A stretch of 8,563 bases of DNA from Bacteroidales bacterium. GTDB taxonomy: Bacteria; Bacteroidota; Bacteroidia; Bacteroidales; UBA1402. The DNA lies in assembly GCA_003506275.1 (NCBI GenBank), contig DOBD01000269.1, positions 3,264-11,826 on the forward strand, in the 5' to 3' direction. Below, one piece after another: positions 1 through 6,601 of the stretch (within the stretch, counting starts at the first letter, position 1; the number at the start of each line of letters is the position of its first letter). Position numbers and translations under genes: made by a program. The notes beneath the pieces were generated by a model that saw only the letters and a list, made by a program, of their open reading frames with translations, searched no databases and was not told the DNA's origin.

Positions 1-528
1 GCCGCCGATGCCGCCATCTATCACCAGATCAACGTTGTTGCCGTATCGTTCATCGATGAGTTCAGGATCGGTGGAGTATTCATCCAGGTTGTCCTGGTCA
101 TGCAAGGACATACTCATCAGGGGATTGCCTAGCTCAGCCACAATGGCAGCCACGATACCGTTCTCAGGAATGCGGATACCGACGGTATTCTTCTGTTTGA
201 ACAAGCGGGGTAGCTTGGTGCTACCATTGAGTATGAACGTGAAAGGACCGGGCAGGTTTCTTTTCAATAGCTTGTACGTAGGCGTCTCAACCTTGGCAAA
301 CTCGCTGACCTGGCTCAGATCCTGACAAATGAATGAAAGGTTGGCCTTACGAGGGTCTTCTCTTTTCATTTTACAAATCTTTTCCACGGCACGGGCGTGA
401 AAAATATCGCAACCGATGGCCTACACCGTGTCAGTGGGGTAAATAATGAGCCCCCCTTCCCGCAAGGCATTGGCTATCTTCTCAATAACCTTGACATTCG
501 GATTGTCTTCGTACAGTTTGATCAGCAT
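1..528 (-). pseudogene. YciO/TsaC-family L-threonylcarbamoyladenylate synthase, 3' end outside the window, interrupted by an in-frame TAG
   Basis: Members of this family (YrdC fold) make threonylcarbamoyl-AMP from threonine, bicarbonate and ATP for the t6A modification of tRNA; the YciO branch is less well characterised. Reading from ATG at 528, the frame starts MLIKLYEDNPNVKVIEKI and reaches LIIYPTDTV, then codon 36 (423-421) is TAG. The same frame goes on without another stop to position 1, giving 176 codons in all. It resumes with AIGCDI, followed by KMKREDPRK (53-61), LSFICQDLS, NLPGPFTFIL and TVGIRIPEN, all typical of the YciO-like branch. The family motif is PTDTVY-(G/A)-(I/L)-G, so the TAG replaces the motif Tyr and is one base from TAC or TAT. 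Full-length members are about 190-210 residues, so the last part lies off the window. It could be a recent nonsense mutation, a sequencing error or a suppressed codon. The family call is firm; the pseudogene status is not. Confidence 0.8.
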
Positions 529-549
529 CACTCATGAAAAAACAGACCG

Positions 550-578
550 CAAAGTTAGGGATTTTTTTAATACGCGAA
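550..578 (-). promoter_or_regulatory. Candidate promoter of the YciO/TsaC-like gene
   Basis: On the minus strand, 557-550 reads TAACTTTG, an exact match to the Bacteroidetes -7 consensus TAnnTTTG. The -33 element is weak: the best match is TTC at 578-576 with an 18-nt spacer, where TTG at 19-21 nt would be expected. A start about 5 nt after the motif would leave a leader of roughly 17 nt before ATG at 528. The -33 position falls on the foot of the hairpin at 576-610. Confidence 0.5.
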
Positions 579-610
579 GGCAGCCCTGCAAAAAGATGCG
601 GACTGCCTTC
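576..610 (-). terminator. Hairpin after fabI, possible weak terminator
   Basis: GAAGGCAG at 576-583 and CTGCCTTC at 603-610 are perfect 8-nt inverted arms. Inside them GCA (588-590) can also pair with TGC (597-599) around an A-rich loop. It lies 25 nt past the fabI stop codon and ends 18 nt before the -7 element of the next gene. Neither strand has a U-tract directly after the stem: in the fabI direction the next bases are GCGTATTAAAAAAA. It is therefore not a classic intrinsic terminator, and it could instead be an mRNA 3'-end stabiliser or an operator. Confidence 0.35.
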
Positions 611-635
611 CAGTAGATAAATCGGGTAACGTGGT

Positions 636-1493
636 TTATCCGTAAATAATATTACCGTTCTCGTCCTTGAACTCGTCAAAACTCTTGTTGTACTGATTCA
701 TCGCCCTGAGGCTCATACCCATGCTGGAGAATCCACCATCGTGGAATAGGTTTTGCATGGTGACCTTACGGGTAAGATCAGAGAACATGACCATGCAATA
801 GTCGGCGCATTCGGCAGCCGTTGCGTTTCCGAGCGGCGACATTTTATCGGCAAAATCCAGCAAGCCGTCAAAGCCCTTGACACCGTTGCCGGCCGTAGTC
901 GGAGTCGGAGACTGGGAAATGGTGTTGATGCGTACCCCTTTCTCACGGCCATAGATATACCCGAAACTCCTGGCAATCGATTCCAACAAGGATTTGGCAT
1001 CAGCCATGTCATTATAGCCGTAGAAAGAACGTTGAGCAGCCACGTAGCTGAGGGCCACAATGGATCCCCCTTCAGCAATAGCATCCATTTTTTTGGCGAC
1101 CTGGATCATTTTATGAAATGAGATGGCCGACACATCAAGGGTGGTGTTCAATAAATTGTAATCCAGGTCATCATAGGTACGGCGTTTGCGCACATTGGGT
1201 GACATACCGATGGAATGGAGTACAAAATCTATTTTTCCACCAAGCACTTCCTGGGAACGGATGAAGACCTGTTGCAAGTCCTCGACACTGGTGGCGTCGG
1301 CAGGAATCAGTTCGGCGTTCAAACGTTCGCTCAATTCCGTGACTGTGCCCATGCGGCAGGCCACCGGGGTGTTGGTCAACGTGATGATGGCACCTTCCTC
1401 GACGGCTCTTTCCGCCACCTTCCAGGCGATGGACATGTCGTTGAGGGCTCCGAAAACAATACCGCGTTTACCTTTCAATAAGTGAGTTGACAT
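636..1493 (-). CDS. fabI: Enoyl-[acyl-carrier-protein] reductase (NADH), FabI type
   Basis: It reduces the trans-2 double bond of enoyl-ACP with NAD(P)H, the last step of each cycle of type II fatty-acid synthesis in the cytoplasm. The 285-residue protein is a short-chain dehydrogenase/reductase of the FabI branch. The N-terminal cofactor loop is GALNDMSIAW (15-24), in place of the glycine-rich motif of ordinary SDRs. HSIGM lies at 93-97. The active site has Tyr150 in LSYVAAQR, then Tyr160 and Lys167 in the Y-x6-K spacing; the 10-residue step from Tyr150 to Tyr160 matches Tyr146/Tyr156 of E. coli FabI. The Bacteroidota-type tail DENGNIIYG is present. FabI is the family targeted by triclosan; no resistance change can be judged here. 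The start ATG (1493) lies about 18 nt after a likely transcription start, and the stop is TAA. It follows the S41 gene by 39 bp but has its own promoter motif. Confidence 0.97.
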   Translation of the reverse strand: MSTHLLKGKRGIVFGALNDMSIAWKVAERAVEEGAIITLTNTPVACRMGTVTELSERLNAELIPADATSVEDLQQVFIRSQEVLGGKIDFVLHSIGMSPNVRKRRTYDDLDYNLLNTTLDVSAISFHKMIQVAKKMDAIAEGGSIVALSYVAAQRSFYGYNDMADAKSLLESIARSFGYIYGREKGVRINTISQSPTPTTAGNGVKGFDGLLDFADKMSPLGNATAAECADYCMVMFSDLTRKVTMQNLFHDGGFSSMGMSLRAMNQYNKSFDEFKDENGNIIYG

Positions 1494-1517
1494 ACGATTG
1501 GGTTAAAAATTTCGCTA

Positions 1518-1549
1518 CAAAATTACACAAAACTATTGAATGTGTGCAA
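1518..1549 (-). promoter_or_regulatory. Promoter of fabI
   Basis: On the minus strand, TTG at 1549-1547 is followed after exactly 21 nt by TAATTTTG at 1525-1518. This fits the Bacteroidetes sigma-ABfr consensus (TTG, 19-21 nt, TAnnTTTG). The predicted start near 1512 leaves a leader of about 18 nt. The -33 half lies inside the last codons of the S41 gene and the -7 half lies in the 39-bp gap, so fabI can be expressed apart from the upstream operon. This is the best-formed promoter in the window. Confidence 0.7.
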
Positions 1550-3017
1550 TTTTTAAGGGAAATTCAGGCCCATTGTCAATTATCAAGCCACGTTGAAGGA
1601 CTCCGGCAGAGGGTATCTGTTTGGGTTGCAGCCCACTGCTACGTAAGGCCGGTGCATCAGGCACTTGGCCTCGAATTAGCGTTAATGCCGTACCAAGCAG
1701 GGCTTCTTCCTGGTCACCCAGTTGCTTAACACCCAAACCACCCATATCATCAACCTGATAGTTGGGAGTGAATCCAGCCGTAAAATCAGATTGGCCGTTT
1801 TTGTTGAAGAATTTGGCTACGATGGGTTGCAGCCCCCAGGTATTTTTCGGATCGTTTTCCTCGTAGATCGATATGGAGGCCACGTTTTTTCCATAGGTTT
1901 GGTCTCCGATCAAAACCACTTCCCTGTAGGCCTTAAGACCGTTGATGAGTTGTTCGCTGGCTGATGCAGTGTACTCACCCGTCAGCACGTAAAAACCTTG
2001 CAGGTTCTGACCAATGGCGTTGAGGGATTCCACGACCTGCCCCTCTTTTTTGATGGCAGTGGTGAAAAAGGTTTTCAAGGAATTTCCTCCGTAACGTTCC
2101 GTGTAGTAGTTGGTCAGGGCTTCGTTGTACCGGTAATAGGTATACACATCTATATCCCTCAGCACGGGTACGATCATGCTGGCCAGGTAGGTGCCCGAAG
2201 AAGAATACCCTCCGCTGTTATAACGGAGATCCAGCACCAGGTGGGTGATGCCATGGTTTTTGAACCGGTAAAAGGCCTGATTGACAGCCTTGTCGTAACC
2301 CAGATTGCCGTCACCATTGTCAGGAGCAAAGAAATTGTAGACCAGGTACCCTACCTTCGTTTGATCATCAAGGGTGTATACGGTATCCAGGTACACGGGA
2401 TGTTCAGCATAATCGGCCTGTGTACTCAGTTCCAGGGTGGGTCCGCTCTCAAAGCCCGTGAAGCGACCCATATCGTCGTATCCTTCGTTCAGGAGACTCA
2501 AGGTATAACTGCTTGTATAGATGGACATGGCTTGCCGGTAATTACTCGTGGTGAGTTGCACGTTGTTGACCTTGTCAAACCACATACCACGTTTAATTCC
2601 AGTCTGTTCAGCCGAAGTTCCTTTCTTGACATAGGTAATCTGACCAACCACATTGTCACTGCCCTGCTCCAGGAGGTAGAGGCGGTAATCAAACCCGATT
2701 TCCTGCTCTACGATACCGCTCAGTCCGTCCTGGAGGCTTTGATAATCATCCTGAATCCAGGAAAAACGGTCACCATCCGGCTGCGTGGTAGCATCGTATG
2801 TATACAACAACGATTCAAAATACGCGTCAGGGGTCAAGGTCTTGTCACTCTCAGCCGGCAATTTATCCGTCCAGTAGTAGTACGTTTGCATGTTGTCCCA
2901 GATCCAGTCGTTGACATACTGATGCTCATTTTCTGTTTCATCTTTGCAGGAGGTGATTAAAAGCAGCACGCCAAACAAAAGGACAGGGCTGACAGCAAGG
3001 GCACGGAAGCGATTCAT
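1533..3017 (-). CDS. S41-family (C-terminal processing) peptidase, predicted lipoprotein
   Basis: This is a serine protease of the tail-specific/CtpA type with a Ser-Lys dyad; its substrate is unknown. The 494-residue protein starts with a lipoprotein signal: basic MNRFR, a hydrophobic stretch 11-21, and lipobox I-T-S-C with Cys24 as the lipidated residue. After Cys24 comes KDETE, resembling the Bacteroidetes lipoprotein export signal that sends lipoproteins to the cell surface. Residues 35-100 form the usual N-terminal S41 segment (DWIWDNMQTYYYW). A PDZ-like domain covers about 105-190 (VKKGTSAEQTGIKRG). The peptidase domain has VLDLRYNSGG (261-270), Ser352 in TASASE and Lys377 in TYGKN. The 25-residue Ser-Lys spacing equals that of E. 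coli Prc (Ser430/Lys455), so the enzyme should be active. The start is fixed by the signal peptide. The gene follows murF-alr by 31 bp with no -7 motif between. The TAG stop is backed by two further in-frame stops within 33 nt. Confidence 0.93.
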   Translation of the reverse strand: MNRFRALAVSPVLLFGVLLLITSCKDETENEHQYVNDWIWDNMQTYYYWTDKLPAESDKTLTPDAYFESLLYTYDATTQPDGDRFSWIQDDYQSLQDGLSGIVEQEIGFDYRLYLLEQGSDNVVGQITYVKKGTSAEQTGIKRGMWFDKVNNVQLTTSNYRQAMSIYTSSYTLSLLNEGYDDMGRFTGFESGPTLELSTQADYAEHPVYLDTVYTLDDQTKVGYLVYNFFAPDNGDGNLGYDKAVNQAFYRFKNHGITHLVLDLRYNSGGYSSSGTYLASMIVPVLRDIDVYTYYRYNEALTNYYTERYGGNSLKTFFTTAIKKEGQVVESLNAIGQNLQGFYVLTGEYTASASEQLINGLKAYREVVLIGDQTYGKNVASISIYEENDPKNTWGLQPIVAKFFNKNGQSDFTAGFTPNYQVDDMGGLGVKQLGDQEEALLGTALTLIRGQVPDAPALRSSGLQPKQIPSAGVLQRGLIIDNGPEFPLKIAHIQ

Positions 3018-3048
3018 ACGCAGGTCATTAAAGATGGATATATACTAA

Positions 3049-5523
3049 TTATTCTTGATAATAGACACGTTTGACTCGGTTGGATACGGAGGTCAGAATT
3101 TCATACGGGATGGTTCCCAGTTTGGTAGCCACCTCGGCCAAGGGCAGCGACTCACCGAAGACCAGTACATCGTCACCCTCTTCGGCCTGGATGTCGGTTA
3201 CATCAACCATGCAGGCATCCATACAGACGTTGCCGATGATGGGCACCCTATGTCCGTTGATCACGACCTCCCCCACACCATTACCCAAATGGCGATCCAG
3301 CCCGTCAGCATAGCCTATGGGCAGAGTGGCGATACGGGAAGGCCGGGTCAACAACGCTTTGCGGCTGTAGCCCACACTTTGACCTGCCTCCAGGTGACGT
3401 ATCTGCAATATGGTGGTTTTCAGAGAGCTGACATTTTTAACCGGTGATCCCTTGACGGCTGAAACACCATACAACCCAATACCCAGTCTGACCATATCGT
3501 ATTGGTGATCAGGGTAGCGTTCGATGCCAGCAGAGTTGAGAATGTGCCGTAAAATGCGGTGCTGGAAGGCTGCGGAAAGTTGATTGGCCATACGTTCAAA
3601 CAGTTCCAGCTGGATATGAGTGTACCCATCAAGACTGGCTTCGTCACTGCCGGCCAGATGGGAAAAAACGGAACGAACCCGCAAGGACTCCTGGCCTTTG
3701 AGGCGGTTAATTAATAGTGGCAAATCATGTTCCTCAAAACCAAGACGGTGCATACCGGTGTCGAATTTGATGTGGATGGGGTAGTTGTCTACGCCTTCCC
3801 GTTCGGCTTCCCGTATAAAGGCGTCCAGCAGCTTGAAGCTGTATATTTCGGGTTCCAGTTTGTGTTCAAAAATGGTGGAGAAACTGCCGAACTCTGGATT
3901 CATCACCAGGATGGGCAGGGTGATGCCACCGTGCCGAAGTTCTACCCCTTCGTCAGCTACGGCCACTGCGACGGCATCGCAGGCGTGGGTTTGCAGCGTC
4001 TTGGCAATTTCCAGGGCGCCGCTACCATAGCCCGCGGCTTTGACCATGGCGATGACCTGGGTGGTCGGTTTAAGATAGGTCCTGAAGTAATTCAAGTTGT
4101 GCACCAAGGCATCCAAATTAACTTCCAACACCGTTTCATGGACTTTTAGGGAGAGGCGTTCGCTCACCTCCTCAAATCCAAAAGCACGGGACCCTTTGAT
4201 CAGGATGGAGGAATTCTTCAGTTGTTCCAGGAGGCCGGATTGCAGCAACCGTTCAGTTTTGAGAAAGAAATGGGAGGGTAGCGTAAATACGTCAGCCTGA
4301 GCCGACAATTCCTTGCCCACACCAATCAATCGATCCACCTGTTTGCGCTGCAACATAGCAGCCACGGTTTTATATAAGTCGGCCGGTGATTGCCCGCTTT
4401 GCAGGATATCAGAAAGGATAAGCGTTCGGTTCAACTGCCCTCCGGCCGACCGCCTGGCCTGAAAATCAAGAGCCAGCTCCAAGGCATTGACATCAGCGTT
4501 GTAACTGTCGTTGATCACCACGCAACCCCGTTTGCCTTCCTTGACCTCCAGGCGCATGGCGACTGGTTCCAATTTCAACATACGTTCGGCGATGACGGCT
4601 TCCGAAAGTCCCCTCAGCAGCAAAACAGTCAAGCAATGAAGGGCATTTTCCACCGATGGTTCATCGGCAAAGGGCATCACCAGCTTGCCGTCCTGTCCTT
4701 TCCACGTATAGGTAATGGCCGTGCGCAGGCCATCCAATTCATGCTTGCTCACGTTCAACGGAGCCTGGTGGTCTTTCAGAGACCAGCCCACCAACACATC
4801 GGGAGGATAGGCGGCCGTCAGGGCCTGGTGAGCTTCGACATGATCCTGGCAATAAACGATGGTGGAGCACGTCTTGAACAATTTGACTTTCTCGGCGGCC
4901 TTCCCGGCCAATGAGGTGAAGTTTTCCTGATGGGCAGCGCCGATGTTGGTCAACAGTCCCATGGTCGGTTGTATCACTTTCTGTATGGCCTCCATCTCAC
5001 CAGGTTGGGAAATGCCGGCCTCAAACAAGCCGAGGGCTGTTCCTGCATCCAACTGCCACACCGACAAGGGCACGCCTATTTGTGAATTATAGCTGCGTGG
5101 AGACCGCACCACTTCGACGTCTGTGCGGAGCAGTTGCCACAGCCACTCCTTGACGATGGTCTTGCCGTTGCTGCCGGTAATGGCCCAGACCGGGCAGTCA
5201 AAGCGGCGACGGTGAGCGGCAGCCAGTTGCTGCAAGGCCAATAAGGTATCGGGAACCAGGAGGATGGAGGCTTCCGGCAAATCGGCCGCTTTCACGGCAG
5301 GGTCAGAGACCACAAAATGCCGGATTCCCCGCTTGTACAGATCGACGATATAACGGTGACCATCGTTGCGACTGGTTTTCAGGGCAAAAAAGAGACTTTC
5401 CTCCGGGAAAAAGGAAGAGCGGCTGTCCGTGAGCAACCAACTGATCGGTTGGTCATTCACGATGGTAGCCTTGGCTTTCAGGAGCACCGCTATCTCCCGG
5501 ATGGTATAGGTGAGTGATGTCAT
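3049..5523 (-). CDS. murF-alr: Bifunctional UDP-N-acetylmuramoyl-tripeptide--D-alanyl-D-alanine ligase / alanine racemase (MurF-Alr fusion)
   Basis: The 824-residue fusion joins two cytoplasmic steps of peptidoglycan precursor synthesis. The MurF half (about 1-458) uses ATP to add D-Ala-D-Ala to the UDP-MurNAc-tripeptide. It shows the substrate-domain segment LLTDSRSSFFPEESLFFAL (30-48), the P-loop ITGSNGKT (115-122), SPRSYNSQIGVPLS (141-154), INDSYNAD (337-344) and the C-terminal LIKGSRAFGFEEV (441-453). The Alr half (about 462-824) is a PLP fold-type III racemase converting L-Ala to D-Ala. Its PLP lysine is Lys495 in VKAAGYGSG, followed by Arg679 in MVRLGIGLYG, catalytic Tyr719 in VGYS, LPIGYADG (734-741) and CMDACMVDV (767-775). 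The canonical lysine motif is VKADAYGHG, so the two residues after KA differ, a deviation I associate with fused Bacteroidota enzymes. Both halves look intact. ATG at 5523 lies 21 bp after the GSCFA stop, so it is probably co-transcribed with that gene. Confidence 0.97.
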   Translation of the reverse strand: MTSLTYTIREIAVLLKAKATIVNDQPISWLLTDSRSSFFPEESLFFALKTSRNDGHRYIVDLYKRGIRHFVVSDPAVKAADLPEASILLVPDTLLALQQLAAAHRRRFDCPVWAITGSNGKTIVKEWLWQLLRTDVEVVRSPRSYNSQIGVPLSVWQLDAGTALGLFEAGISQPGEMEAIQKVIQPTMGLLTNIGAAHQENFTSLAGKAAEKVKLFKTCSTIVYCQDHVEAHQALTAAYPPDVLVGWSLKDHQAPLNVSKHELDGLRTAITYTWKGQDGKLVMPFADEPSVENALHCLTVLLLRGLSEAVIAERMLKLEPVAMRLEVKEGKRGCVVINDSYNADVNALELALDFQARRSAGGQLNRTLILSDILQSGQSPADLYKTVAAMLQRKQVDRLIGVGKELSAQADVFTLPSHFFLKTERLLQSGLLEQLKNSSILIKGSRAFGFEEVSERLSLKVHETVLEVNLDALVHNLNYFRTYLKPTTQVIAMVKAAGYGSGALEIAKTLQTHACDAVAVAVADEGVELRHGGITLPILVMNPEFGSFSTIFEHKLEPEIYSFKLLDAFIREAEREGVDNYPIHIKFDTGMHRLGFEEHDLPLLINRLKGQESLRVRSVFSHLAGSDEASLDGYTHIQLELFERMANQLSAAFQHRILRHILNSAGIERYPDHQYDMVRLGIGLYGVSAVKGSPVKNVSSLKTTILQIRHLEAGQSVGYSRKALLTRPSRIATLPIGYADGLDRHLGNGVGEVVINGHRVPIIGNVCMDACMVDVTDIQAEEGDDVLVFGESLPLAEVATKLGTIPYEILTSVSNRVKRVYYQE

Positions 5524-5544
5524 GATTGTATCGTTCCTGTGCCC

Positions 5545-6534
5545 TCAATAATCACGGATGATGCGTTCAAAAAAGGCTCTCTCGTCTTCCAGGGCCAAGG
5601 CCGGCTCACTCAGGGAAAGGCCTTCAATGGCAGCTAGATTCTTTTGGGCAAACCGCCTGTATGCTTCATCCTTGGGGTGAAAGGGACGGTGTTCCATTGC
5701 CTTGTGAATGGCCTGAACCTGCCTGGCCATTTCTCGCGTGCCCTTACTGAAAAAGGTTTCGGTAAAGTGTTCCCAAATGTAGGTTTGGGCCAGGGCTGAA
5801 GGGTGTAGCAGGTCATCCGCAAAGAAACGGTAGTCCCTTAGGTCGTCGAGCAGCAATTCATACGCCGGGTAATAAGTCACCGATTCAAATCGCTGACACA
5901 GTGTTTCAATTCCCAATAACAGGACAGCCTTGCTCAAATTGTTGGCGTGCAGTCCATCCTTGATATGCCGGATGGGGCTGACCGTCAGTATGATCTTCAA
6001 ACCGGGCCGCCGTGTCAACAACCGACCGATCAGCTGGCTGAATGTCTCTACAAAGGCATCTACATCAAGCCGCTCGCGTATAAAGAACGTAGCGGGCCAC
6101 TTATGGCAATTAGCCACCACTTTGTTGGTGTCCACACGTTTATAAAGCCAGGCGGTCCCCAATGTCAGGATCAGACAGTCGGCCGTTTCCAGTCCTTCGA
6201 CGGCATTACGAAAGGCGTGATTGATGTCGGCCAGAGCCTTCTCAGCGTGAACATTGGAAAACGATCCATGATGATCGAAACTTTGGTACAGTCCTTCGTG
6301 AACAACCAATTCGTCGGCTTCGTAGGTCTTGTGCGCCAGCAAGCGATTGATGGCCTGCTCGATGGAAACCGGGTTGTACAAGACACCAAAGGGATTGACA
6401 ACGGTACGAAAACCACTTTCACGCAAGCGCTGACCAGTCTGCTCGGCAAAGCAGGAACCCATGACAAACAACCGATGGGCATGTGTCAAGGTAAACGGTG
6501 CCTGGGATACAGGCAAATTGGTTCTGAAATCCAT
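5545..6534 (-). CDS. GSCFA-domain protein (SGNH-hydrolase-like), function unknown
   Basis: The family is named for its GSCFA motif and is thought to be a hydrolase or esterase of SGNH type; no substrate is established. The protein is 329 residues from ATG at 6534. Family features include FRTNLPV near the start, GSCFAEQTG (26-34), NPFGVLYNP (47-55), LTLGTAWLY (123-131), SPIRHIKDGLHANNLSKAVL (186-205) and the C-terminal catalytic-type DDLLHPS (240-246), with Asp241 and His244 in D-x-x-H order. If GSC is aligned with the GDS of SGNH enzymes, Cys28 falls where the nucleophilic Ser would be; this is inference. No signal peptide or membrane segment is present, so it should act in the cytoplasm. The frame is open upstream to 6672, but that extension crosses both divergent promoters, and family members start with M-(D/N/K)-FRT. 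As first gene ahead of murF-alr it may act in envelope metabolism. Confidence 0.9.
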   Translation of the reverse strand: MDFRTNLPVSQAPFTLTHAHRLFVMGSCFAEQTGQRLRESGFRTVVNPFGVLYNPVSIEQAINRLLAHKTYEADELVVHEGLYQSFDHHGSFSNVHAEKALADINHAFRNAVEGLETADCLILTLGTAWLYKRVDTNKVVANCHKWPATFFIRERLDVDAFVETFSQLIGRLLTRRPGLKIILTVSPIRHIKDGLHANNLSKAVLLLGIETLCQRFESVTYYPAYELLLDDLRDYRFFADDLLHPSALAQTYIWEHFTETFFSKGTREMARQVQAIHKAMEHRPFHPKDEAYRRFAQKNLAAIEGLSLSEPALALEDERAFFERIIRDY

Positions 6535-6540
6535 GAAGGA

Positions 6541-6548
6541 CAAAATTA
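6541..6548 (-). promoter_or_regulatory. -7 promoter element of the GSCFA-murF-alr-S41 operon
   Basis: Reading leftwards, 6548-6541 is TAATTTTG, an exact TAnnTTTG match within an AT-rich stretch. Only six bases (TCCTTC) separate it from the GSCFA start codon at 6534. Transcription would thus begin at or within a few bases of the ATG. No good TTG -33 element lies at 19-21 nt; the nearest, TTC, is at a 23-nt spacing, so activation by another factor is possible. Confidence 0.55.
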
Positions 6549-6556
6549 TAAAATAA

Positions 6557-6589
6557 TATGGATGGGTACGTGAAAAAAGCGTACTTTTG
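6557..6589 (+). promoter_or_regulatory. Promoter of dxs
   Basis: TACTTTTG at 6582-6589 matches TAnnTTTG exactly. TATG at 6557-6560 sits 21 nt upstream, one base away from a TTTG -33 element. The predicted start near 6594 would leave a leader of about 8 nt (ATG 6602) or 14 nt (ATG 6608). The motif overlaps the in-frame TTG at 6587, which argues against that codon as a translation start. Confidence 0.55.
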
Positions 6590-6601
6590 CATGCCAGATT
6601 C

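Noticed and set aside
1..528. Genome-wide reassignment of TAG as an amino-acid codon, to explain codon 36 of the YciO/TsaC-like gene.
   Set aside because: The S41 gene ends in TAG and is followed by two more in-frame stops within 33 nt. No other conserved gene here has an internal TAG.
616..640. A 6-bp inverted repeat, GATAAA/TTTATC, overlapping the fabI stop codon.
   Set aside because: The arms are AT-rich and short with a 13-nt loop and no T-run, so it is within chance expectation.
482..679. A 65-codon minus-strand frame spanning the fabI end and the start of the YciO/TsaC-like gene.
   Set aside because: It is out of frame with both neighbours, crosses the hairpin and promoter, and has no recognisable motif. 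Both flanking genes are explained without it.
1998..2960. A 320-codon open frame on the plus strand opposite the S41 protease gene.
   Set aside because: It lies wholly antisense to a gene with a complete signal peptide, PDZ-like region and catalytic dyad. Its translation shows no recognisable family motif.
5947..6573. A 208-codon plus-strand open frame opposite the GSCFA gene.
   Set aside because: It is antisense to a motif-supported gene, has no recognisable domain, and runs into the divergent promoter region.
6587..6601. TTG at 6587 as the dxs start codon.
   Set aside because: The codon lies within the TACTTTTG promoter element, upstream of the expected transcription start. ATG at 6602 and 6608 are both available downstream.
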